Part shown: one piece after another, positions 57,816 through 64,000 of the stretch
Layout: each line of letters begins with the position of its first letter
Position numbering within the stretch: position 1 is the stretch's first letter
Source: Massilia eurypsychrophila
Lineage (GTDB): Bacteria; Pseudomonadota; Gammaproteobacteria; Burkholderiales; Burkholderiaceae_D
Direction: 5' to 3'
DNA: 64,000 nt
Assembly (NCBI RefSeq): GCF_002760655.1
Contig: NZ_PDOC01000022.1
Location: 1-64,000 of the forward strand
Program-made: the position numbers and the translations under genes
Notes under the pieces: generated by a model
The model's database searches: none
Told to the model about the DNA's origin: nothing
Seen by the model: only the letters and a program-made list of their open reading frames with translations

Positions 57816-59069
57816 TCAACCAGGCACGCCGGCGCGGTGAGGTGCTCTTGCTCGGCGTGCGCGCAACAGCAACAACAACACAATGACGATATTGAGCGCG
57901 TTCCACGCCAGCCCGTTCAGAAATGCCACCTGATAGGATCCGGTCTTGTCGAAAATGACGCCGCCAATCCAGCCGCCGAACGACATGCCGAGCAAGGACA
58001 CCATAATCACGGTGCCGACGCGCGTCGCCGCTTCGCTGGCGGGCATCGTCTCGCGAACCACGATGGCGTAGCTCGACACGATTCCTCCCTGGAACAGGCC
58101 GAACAAGGCGGACACCACGTACAGCGACGTGAGACCGTTGAAGAACAGGTACATGCCAAGCGCCGCCGCCTGCGCCACCGAACCGATCAGCAATGTGGCC
58201 ATGCCGCCGACCTGATCGGCGATGAAGCCCGAGCCGATCCGGCTGACCACGCCCAGTGCCAGCATCAGCGACAGCATTTCCACCCCGCGCGCAACGCCGT
58301 AGCCGAGGTCGCCGCAGTAGGCGACGATATGGACGTGCGGAATTGCCATCGCCACGCAGCAGGCAAAGCTGGCGACCGACAGGATGGCCGTCAGCGCGTT
58401 GGGACTGAGACGCAAATCGACGCTGGGGCGGCTCGCCACGCCCGGCGCGCGCGGCTGAGACTTGCCGACGCTCGAGCGAAAAATGAGAACTAGCACCGTC
58501 ATCGCCGCCGCGCAAGAAACGCCGAGGGCGATGTGCGTCATTCGCCAGCCGTATTCGGCGATGCCGCGCTCGATCAGCGCAGGCCAGAGGGCGCCTGAAA
58601 GGTAATAGCCGCTGCCTGCGATACCTACCGCGATGCCGCGCCGGCGCACGAACCAGTGCGACGCTTCGGCCATCAGCGGCGCAAACGTCGCCGAGGCGCC
58701 CAGTCCGATGAAGAAGTACGCCGCCACGAATTGCCACAGCGCCGACGACATGCCGGCGCCGAGATAGCCGAGCAGCAGCGACACGATGCCGGTCCCCATC
58801 GCGGGGACGATGCCCAGGCGGTCAGTCAGGCGACCCGTCACGACGCCGCCGACGCCAAAGCCGATCATCGCTGCAGTGTAGGCCAGCGATGCGGCGCCGC
58901 GCGTGCCGCCGAAGTCGGCCTGCACCTTCGGCAGCATGACGACGATTGACCAGGTGCCGACGCAGCCGATCGTGGCGATTGCCAGCGCGATCAGCAGTCG
59001 CCGCCAGGCAGCGGGCGAGTCGGGCACAAACGTCGAAACGCTCGATCCCGGTGTGGAAGATGCGGTCAA
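57816..59069 (-). CDS. MFS transporter
   Basis: 417 residues starting from TTG behind AAGGAG. Twelve hydrophobic segments with the MFS loop 2-3 motif in GVVTGRLTDRLGIV and the loop 8-9 counterpart SRIGSGFIADQVGG. The N-terminal layout and the GLGASATFAPLMAEASHWF segment resemble monocarboxylate/oxalate:formate antiporter-type members. Substrate not predictable. A CTTGCGCGCAAG palindrome lies 45-56 nt upstream of the start, and a MarR gene precedes it on the same strand. Confidence 0.85.
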   Translation of the reverse strand: MTASSTPGSSVSTFVPDSPAAWRRLLIALAIATIGCVGTWSIVVMLPKVQADFGGTRGAASLAYTAAMIGFGVGGVVTGRLTDRLGIVPAMGTGIVSLLLGYLGAGMSSALWQFVAAYFFIGLGASATFAPLMAEASHWFVRRRGIAVGIAGSGYYLSGALWPALIERGIAEYGWRMTHIALGVSCAAAMTVLVLIFRSSVGKSQPRAPGVASRPSVDLRLSPNALTAILSVASFACCVAMAIPHVHIVAYCGDLGYGVARGVEMLSLMLALGVVSRIGSGFIADQVGGMATLLIGSVAQAAALGMYLFFNGLTSLYVVSALFGLFQGGIVSSYAIVVRETMPASEAATRVGTVIMVSLLGMSFGGWIGGVIFDKTGSYQVAFLNGLAWNALNIVIVLLLLLRARRARAPHRAGVPG

Positions 59070-59113
59070 CTGGGTTCTCCTTGGCAGTGCGTTACGTCAC
59101 TCTAATTACATGA

Positions 59114-59125
59114 CTTGCGCGCAAG
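59114..59125 (-). promoter_or_regulatory. perfect 12-bp palindrome between MarR and MFS genes
   Basis: CTTGCGCGCAAG, fully symmetric, in the 98-bp gap 45-56 nt upstream of the MFS TTG start. MarR-type regulators bind short palindromes of this kind; the neighbouring gene product is a plausible ligand. Confidence 0.45.
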
Positions 59126-59167
59126 AGTACCTTACTGACGCCTAACAGCGCCAGCAAACCAGCCGCT

Positions 59168-59641
59168 TCAAGACTTGCCTGAATCGACCATCACCGCCCG
59201 CGCCGCGCGGATGCGCTCGCCATACGGCCTGGCGGCGAGCGCCTCGATCGCCGCCTCGATCGTCGACGACAGCGCGCACTCGGCTTCCAGGCTGGCCGCG
59301 GCAGCAGCGGTCGCCTGCCAGCACTGCTGCAGCTTCGGCAGCAGCTCTCGTCCCTGCGGGCTCAGGCGGATCAGCTTCTGCCTGCCATCCGGGACTCCCG
59401 CTTCGGTCGTGACCAACCCTTGCTTGACCATCAGCGCGATGGTCTGCGTCGCCGCCGGCTGGGTGATGCCTGCCGCGGTGGCAATATGGCCGATGGTGGC
59501 CGGCTCGTTCTGCATCAGCGCGCGCATCACCGGCGTGTAGCGCGGCCGGTAGGTCAGGCCCGCTTCCTCGTAGGCGGCGCCGACCGCGCCATCGAGCAGT
59601 TCGATCAGGTGGCGCAACTGGGTCCCCAGCGAGCGTTTCAT
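59168..59641 (-). CDS. MarR-family transcriptional regulator
   Basis: 157 residues. A winged helix-turn-helix: EPATIGHIATAAGITQPAATQTIALMVKQGLVTTEAGVPDGRQKLIRLSPQGRELLPKL with the wing D-G-R-Q-K. The start overlaps the CPBP protease stop (ATGA). It probably controls this operon and the MFS gene behind it. Confidence 0.9.
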   Translation of the reverse strand: MKRSLGTQLRHLIELLDGAVGAAYEEAGLTYRPRYTPVMRALMQNEPATIGHIATAAGITQPAATQTIALMVKQGLVTTEAGVPDGRQKLIRLSPQGRELLPKLQQCWQATAAAAASLEAECALSSTIEAAIEALAARPYGERIRAARAVMVDSGKS

Positions 59642-60516
59642 GGCGCCACCCGGCGGCGCGATGCCGGCGCCAGGAACTGGCCGCGGCGGGCGGCTACCAC
59701 CAGCAGCCACAGGGCGGTGGCGCCGATTATCGCCAGCGTCAATACCGAGCCCTCGATGCCGTAGGCGCCGCCGCTGAGCCACTCGGGGCCGGACAGCCGG
59801 CCTTGCAGCATGCCCTTGGCGGCATGGCCGGACACCGGCAGCGAAAACACCGCCTCCCCCATGAAGTTCCAGATGAAGTGGATGCCGACTGCCAGCCACA
59901 GGCGGCGCGTCACCATGTAGGCGGCGCAAAACATGACGCCGGCCAGCGCGGTAATCACGAAGGCAAGCAGCGTGCTGTTGTCATTGGGCAGGTGGGTGAC
60001 GGCGAACACCAGGCCCGACAGCGCCAGAGCGATCGTGCTGCCCAGCCAGTTCTCGATGATCCTGAAGAAGATGGCGCGAAACAGGATTTCCTCGAACAAT
60101 GCGACCAGCACGATCTCGGCAAAGGGCTTGATCATCACGGTCCACGGCGCGTAGCCCTCGACGTGAAAGGCGCCGGCGGCGGCGATGGCGCCGACCGCCA
60201 GCAGGAAGATGGCCGAGCCCAGCAATATGCCGAAGGCCAGTTCGCGGCCGGCGCCAACGCGCGACAACTCGGTGGCCTGGCGCCGTTCTACCTTGCGTAC
60301 ATACAAGACGTAGGCTGCCACGCACAGCGCGGCGGCGAGCAGCTGCGGCCACAGCTGGCGCAGCGACTTGTCGAGCAACTGCTGGGTCAGCGCCATCGTC
60401 AGCGCCACCGGAAGCACGACCGCGATGATGCCGAGCAGCAGGCGAACGAGCGGCATCTTCAGCAGGCGTGCGCCGCGGGATGGGGAGGGGGCGGCTGGCA
60501 GCGGCATGGTCGACAT
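59638..60516 (-). CDS. CPBP/CAAX-type intramembrane metalloprotease
   Basis: 292 residues with about seven membrane helices. The ABI/CPBP motifs are all present: FEEILFRAIFF (EE-x3-R), VTHLPNDNS (first His) and GIHFIWNFMGEAVFS (H-x3-N). Bacterial members are membrane proteases of unknown substrate, sometimes linked to bacteriocin self-immunity. Translationally coupled to the MarR gene. Confidence 0.88.
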   Translation of the reverse strand: MSTMPLPAAPSPSRGARLLKMPLVRLLLGIIAVVLPVALTMALTQQLLDKSLRQLWPQLLAAALCVAAYVLYVRKVERRQATELSRVGAGRELAFGILLGSAIFLLAVGAIAAAGAFHVEGYAPWTVMIKPFAEIVLVALFEEILFRAIFFRIIENWLGSTIALALSGLVFAVTHLPNDNSTLLAFVITALAGVMFCAAYMVTRRLWLAVGIHFIWNFMGEAVFSLPVSGHAAKGMLQGRLSGPEWLSGGAYGIEGSVLTLAIIGATALWLLVVAARRGQFLAPASRRRVAP

Positions 60517-60600
60517 GGTGATTTCCGGTTAGTTAATGAACAGGCAGGCAAATCATATCAGCCCTTATATAACCGGTAAAGTAATTTCGAAAAAACTACA

Positions 60601-60628
60601 AATGTCCGATTGTCAGACCTGACACCAG
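60601..60628. repeat. half-site of the 40.6-kb REP-like palindrome
   Basis: AATGTCCGATTGTCAGACC plus TGACACCAG matches 40668-40695 at 27 of 28 positions (one base differs). It lies in the gap between CPBP and monooxygenase genes, 37 nt before the start codon of the latter. Confidence 0.75.
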
Positions 60629-60664
60629 CGTGCAAAATGGCATTCCCATGTCCAGGAGCGACTC

Positions 60665-60991
60665 ATGCCAATTGCGAACACGCCGCCGGCGCCATACTAC
60701 GCGGTGATCTTCACGTCGGTGCGCACCGATGTCGAGGACGGCTACGCCGCCATGAGCGACGCGATGGTCGCCAGCGCAGCCGCGCAGCCGGGCTTTCTCG
60801 GCGTCGAGTCGGCGCGCGAAGAGGTCGGCATCACCGTGTCGTACTGGGACAGCCTCGAAGCGATCGCCGCATGGAAACGCGATGGCGCCCATCTGGTAGC
60901 ACAGAAATTAGGACGCGACAACTGGTACACGGCTTACAAGACACGTATTTGCAAAGTCGAGCACGATTACAGTTTTTTTGCCCAAGCGTAA
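60665..60991 (+). CDS. antibiotic biosynthesis monooxygenase (ABM) fold protein
   Basis: 108 residues: YYAVIFTSVRTDVEDGYAAMSDAMVASAAAQPGFLGVESAREEVGITVSYWDSLEAIAAWKRDGAH, a textbook small ABM/YgiN-like dimeric alpha-beta barrel protein, with GFLGVES and SYWDSLEAI hallmarks. AGGAG lies just upstream. A second ABM protein is at 18448; they are only distantly similar. Confidence 0.88.
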   Translation: MPIANTPPAPYYAVIFTSVRTDVEDGYAAMSDAMVASAAAQPGFLGVESAREEVGITVSYWDSLEAIAAWKRDGAHLVAQKLGRDNWYTAYKTRICKVEHDYSFFAQA

Positions 60992-61002
60992 TAACACCGT
61001 TT

Positions 61003-61008
61003 TATAAT
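61003..61008 (+). promoter_or_regulatory. possible -10 element of the receptor-YfiR operon
   Basis: TATAAT, an exact -10 hexamer, 77 nt before the receptor start. A TTGCCC at 60978-60983 is spaced 19 bp away, slightly long. Confidence 0.3.
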
Positions 61009-61084
61009 TTCGCGTTGCTCAGTTTGGAAACCAAGCCGGTGGTCGGCGCGGTGCTGGCAGCAGAAAACGATTGCGGATGAGTCC

Positions 61085-62995
61085 ATGCGCCCGAATAAAC
61101 ACTTTGTCGTGATGTCCGCCTGTGCGCTGGCCGTGTCCGGAGCGTTCGCCGCACCGGATTCGAACGAACTGTCGGACATGTCGCTCGAACAACTGAGCAA
61201 CGTCGTCGTGACCTCGGTGTCGCGCCAGGAAGAAAAGCTGGCACACGCCGCCGCGTCGATCACCACCATCAGTGCCAGCGACATTCGCCGCAGCGGCGCG
61301 CGCACCTTGCCCGAAGCACTGCGCCTGGCGCCGAACCTGCAGGTGGCCCGCGTCGACGCGCGCAACTACGCCATCACCGCGCGCGGCTTCAACAGCGCGT
61401 TCGAAAACAAGCTGCTGGTGCTGATCGACGGGCGCAGCGTCTACAGCCCGCTGTTTTCCGGCGTGTTCTGGGACGCCCAGGACCTGATCATGGACGACAT
61501 CGAGCGCATCGAAGTCATCAGCGGACCGGGCTCGACCATCTGGGGCGCGAACGCCGTCAACGGCGTCATCAACGTCATTACCAAGTCGGCCCGCGATACG
61601 CTCGGCGGGCGCGCCGCGCTGGCCGCCAGCAAGGACGAGCGCGTCGGCTCGGTGCGCTTCGGCGCCGCCCCGACGGCGGACCTGAGCTACCGGCTGTATG
61701 CCAAGTATTACAAGGCCGACGACACCCTCAACGCTGCCGGCGTCAGCACGCGCACCGGGTTCGAGCGCCGCCAGGCCGGCTTTCGCGCCGACGTCGACCT
61801 CGACGCCGGCGGCATCACGCTGACCGGCGACGCCTACCAGGGCTCGCTGCGGCAGGCCGGCACGCGCGACATCCGCATCGGCGGCGCCAACCTCAACGCC
61901 AACATCACCGGCCACGACGCCGAGCGCGGCGACTACCGCATGCAGGTGCTGTTCGACCATACCGAGCGCAACCAGCCGAACGCGTTCGTCGAATACCTCG
62001 ACACCATCGACGTCCAGGCGCAGTACAACCTGCACCTTGGCGGCAAGCACCGCGTCTCGGTCGGCGCCGGCTATCGCTTCGCCCAGGACCGCCTGACCAA
62101 CGGCGCCGGCTTCGCGTTCCTGCCGGCCGAGCTGAACCTGCACACCGGCAACGTGTTCGTGCAGGACGAGATCGCGCTGACCGACACGCTGCGCCTGACC
62201 GCTGGCGTCAAGTTCGAGCACAACAATTACACCGGTGCCGAATACCTGCCGAACCTGCGTCTTGGCTGGTCGCCGACCAGCGCCAGCCTGCTGTGGGGCA
62301 GCCTGTCGCATACGGTGCGGGCGCCGTCGCGCATCGACCACGATTTCTATTCGCCATCGACGCCGACGGTCGTCAACGGCGTGCCGCGCTTTGTCATCGG
62401 CGGCGGGCCCGACTTCATCTCGGAAACGGCCAACGCGCTCGAAATCGGCTACCGCGCCCAGCCGTCGCCGCAGTTTTCGTATTCCGTCACCGGTTTTTAC
62501 AGCGAGTACGACCGCCTGCGCACGCTCGAGCCGCTGGCCGGCGGCGGCCTCGCTTTCCGCAACTTCGGCCAGGGCACCACGCGCGGGCTCGAGATGTGGG
62601 GCCGCTGGCATCCGTCCGACAGCCTGCATTTCTCGGCCGGCCTGGTGCAGCAAAAAATACGCACAAGCTTGTCGGCCGGCAGCCAGGATTCGTCCCGCAC
62701 CATCGGCCTGACGACCAACGACCCCGATCGGCGCTGGATGCTGCGCGCCTCGAAAGACCTCAGCGACACCAGCCAGGTCGATGTGACGCTGCGCTACGTG
62801 GGCAGCTTGCCGCGGCCGGCGGTCCCGGCTTATTATGAAATGGACGTGCGGTGGATGTGGGCGTTGCGGCCCGACACCGAGATTTCACTGGTCGGCCAGA
62901 ACCTGCTGCACAAGTCGCACGCCGAGTTCGGCGGCGAACCGGGCCGCAGCGAGTTCGAGCGCAGCGTCATGCTCAAACTGTCCCAGCGTTTCTGA
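61085..62995 (+). CDS. TonB-dependent receptor next to yfiR
   Basis: 636 residues with a signal peptide (MSACALAVSGAFA). The N terminus LSDMSLEQLSNVVVTSVSRQEEKLAHAAASITTISASDI and plug ITARGFNSAFENKLLVLIDGRSVYSPLFSGVFWDAQDL, then DIERIEVISGPGSTIWGANAVNGVINVITKSA, place it in the Tiki/ColI-like short receptor group. The C-terminal residue is Phe, as in classic barrels (VMLKLSQRF). These receptors often precede YfiR-type genes and a GGDEF gene; here the YfiR gene follows 4 nt later. Confidence 0.88.
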   Translation: MRPNKHFVVMSACALAVSGAFAAPDSNELSDMSLEQLSNVVVTSVSRQEEKLAHAAASITTISASDIRRSGARTLPEALRLAPNLQVARVDARNYAITARGFNSAFENKLLVLIDGRSVYSPLFSGVFWDAQDLIMDDIERIEVISGPGSTIWGANAVNGVINVITKSARDTLGGRAALAASKDERVGSVRFGAAPTADLSYRLYAKYYKADDTLNAAGVSTRTGFERRQAGFRADVDLDAGGITLTGDAYQGSLRQAGTRDIRIGGANLNANITGHDAERGDYRMQVLFDHTERNQPNAFVEYLDTIDVQAQYNLHLGGKHRVSVGAGYRFAQDRLTNGAGFAFLPAELNLHTGNVFVQDEIALTDTLRLTAGVKFEHNNYTGAEYLPNLRLGWSPTSASLLWGSLSHTVRAPSRIDHDFYSPSTPTVVNGVPRFVIGGGPDFISETANALEIGYRAQPSPQFSYSVTGFYSEYDRLRTLEPLAGGGLAFRNFGQGTTRGLEMWGRWHPSDSLHFSAGLVQQKIRTSLSAGSQDSSRTIGLTTNDPDRRWMLRASKDLSDTSQVDVTLRYVGSLPRPAVPAYYEMDVRWMWALRPDTEISLVGQNLLHKSHAEFGGEPGRSEFERSVMLKLSQRF

Positions 62996-62999
62996 CGAC

Positions 63000-63638
63000 A
63001 TGACCATTTCGCTCCCCCTTGGCCTGCACTGGAGTTCGTTGTGCGCGGCGCCGTCGCGCCGCCGCGCCGGCCGCCTGCCGGCGCTGCTGGCCATGGCGCT
63101 CAGCTGCGTGCTGCTGGTGTTCGTCTGCTACTCGGCCGTCGGCGCGCAGTCGGGCGCCGCCGAGGTGAACCTCGAACGCAACGTCAAGGCCGCCTTCCTG
63201 TACAAGTTCCTCGGCTATGTCGACTATCCGGAAGCGGCGGTGCCGGCCGCCGGCGAGCCGCTGGTGATTGCCGTCGTCGGCGCCGACGCGGTGGCCGAGG
63301 AACTGGCCAGGATCTCGGCCGGTCGCAGCATGCACGGCCGCGCGGTGGCGGTGCGCAAGCTGCGCGCCGGCGAGGCGCCGGGCAGGGTGCATATGCTGTT
63401 CATCGGCGATGGCGATGCCGGCGAGGTCGACAAAGCGCTGGCCGCGGTGCGCCACGCGCCGGTGCTGACGGTGACCGAAACCGGGCGTAACGTGCGCCAG
63501 GACAGCGTGATCAATTTTCGCGTCGTCGACGAGCGCGTGCGCTTCGAGGTGTCGCTCGATGCGGCCGAAAAGAACCACCTCAAGCTCAGCTCGCGCTTGC
63601 TGGCGGTGGCCTACAAGGTGCAGCGCGGCGGCCGCTAG
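63000..63638 (+). CDS. YfiR-family periplasmic protein
   Basis: 212 residues, ATG 4 nt after the receptor stop. A long basic N terminus leads to a signal/anchor segment (LLAMALSCVLLVFVCYSAVGA), and the mature part matches YfiR: ERNVKAAFLYKFLGYVDYPEA, LVIAVVGADAVAEEL, RVHMLFIGDGDAGEV and VRQDSVINFRVVDERVRFEVSL then LLAVAYKV. In Pseudomonas YfiR represses the YfiN diguanylate cyclase from the periplasm. No cyclase follows in this window. Confidence 0.85.
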   Translation: MTISLPLGLHWSSLCAAPSRRRAGRLPALLAMALSCVLLVFVCYSAVGAQSGAAEVNLERNVKAAFLYKFLGYVDYPEAAVPAAGEPLVIAVVGADAVAEELARISAGRSMHGRAVAVRKLRAGEAPGRVHMLFIGDGDAGEVDKALAAVRHAPVLTVTETGRNVRQDSVINFRVVDERVRFEVSLDAAEKNHLKLSSRLLAVAYKVQRGGR

Positions 63639-63704
63639 GAAGCAGGAAGCCGTGCAATCCGGTTTTCGGGTAGGCTTGTCGCTTAGCCATTTCGAGGAGC
63701 CGCC

Positions 63705-64000
63705 ATGAGCACACCGTACGACCCTAACCAGCCCGAACGCGACGCCATCGACGCCTTGCCGGGCACCGTCGCGCTTGAATTCGGCACCGACTGGTGTGGC
63801 TACTGCAAGGCCGGTTCGCCGCTCATCGCGGCGGCGCTGGCCGAACAGCCGGCGGTGCGCCACATCAAGGTCGAGGACGGCAGCGGCCGCAAGCTGGGAC
63901 GCTCGTTCAAGGTCAAGCTGTGGCCGACGTTGGTGATCCTGAAGGACGGCAAGGAGCTGGCGCGGGTGGTGCGGCCGGCCGACCGCGCCGAAGTCAGCAC
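63705..64000 (+). CDS. thioredoxin-family protein, 3' end outside the window
   Basis: Starts MSTPYDPNQPERDAIDALPG behind CGAGGAG and runs open for 98 codons to the end of the window. Active site FGTDWCGYCKAGSPLI (CGYC) and the cis-Pro LWPTLVILKDGKEL identify a thioredoxin fold. The CGYC site differs from classical CGPC, and the N-terminal extension is typical of small cytoplasmic thioredoxin-like proteins. It is incomplete, so total length is unknown. Confidence 0.85.
   Translation, partial: MSTPYDPNQPERDAIDALPGTVALEFGTDWCGYCKAGSPLIAAALAEQPAVRHIKVEDGSGRKLGRSFKVKLWPTLVILKDGKELARVVRPADRAEVS

Overview
The window is GC-rich chromosomal DNA from a betaproteobacterium. The gene content, the dispersed GGGGTCAG/GTCAGACCTGAC-type intergenic repeats and the protein styles point to Oxalobacteraceae (Massilia/Duganella/Janthinobacterium group). 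That placement is an inference from protein and repeat character; no rRNA, tRNA or marker locus is present to prove it. I saw no CRISPR array, prophage, integrase or intact insertion sequence.

Layout. 0.2-6 kb: mostly minus-strand metabolic and envelope genes (YcaC-like isochorismatase hydrolase, DUF2164, DUF411, D-lactate dehydrogenase, a barrel protein with a Pro-Thr repeat lipoprotein, a lipid kinase). 6.2-10.5 kb: a long Lhr-type helicase. 10.6-12.3 kb: an intergenic repeat cluster, then a thioesterase overlapping a diguanylate cyclase. 12.4-18.2 kb: a minus-strand thiol-redox block (Lgt-like/TlpA fusion, DsbD, DsbG, then a QseB/QseC-like two-component pair) bounded by a 24-bp direct repeat, with a DsbD remnant at its edge. 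18.4-30.6 kb: a monooxygenase-fold protein, a CapK/PaaK-like adenylating enzyme, a FUSC exporter, a methyltransferase, an EF-G, DUF6064, an aldo/keto reductase, exonuclease III and a nucleotidyltransferase.

30.6-31.2 kb and 41.1-41.7 kb hold two AT-richer modules of about 0.5 kb with matching ends, each carrying a small broken gene. Between them lie a TPR lipoprotein, a secreted protein, a methyltransferase and a complete branched-chain 2-oxoacid dehydrogenase operon (E1alpha, E1beta, E2, E3). 40.5-44.8 kb: repeat elements, a truncated copy of a TonB-receptor 3' end, a polysaccharide deacetylase and the intact TonB receptor. 45-51.7 kb: a signalling cluster (NarL-type kinase and regulator, an Hpt-like protein, a REC-GAF-PAS-GGDEF-EAL protein). 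51.8-64 kb: PafA-like phosphatase, SBP56 methanethiol oxidase with a SCO1-like partner, an AT-rich island with a truncated TPP enzyme, formaldehyde dehydrogenase, CPBP protease/MarR/MFS genes, a TonB receptor with YfiR, and a thioredoxin cut by the window end.

How genes work together. The dsb block is a periplasmic thiol supply and isomerase system apparently under its own two-component control; similar direct-repeat boxes precede the regulator gene and the first operon gene. The bkd genes form a full Val/Leu/Ile catabolic complex. SBP56 plus SCO1 suggests copper-dependent methanethiol oxidation. The most novel material is the pair of cassette-like modules, one abutting a truncated receptor gene, and the repeat-bounded redox block.
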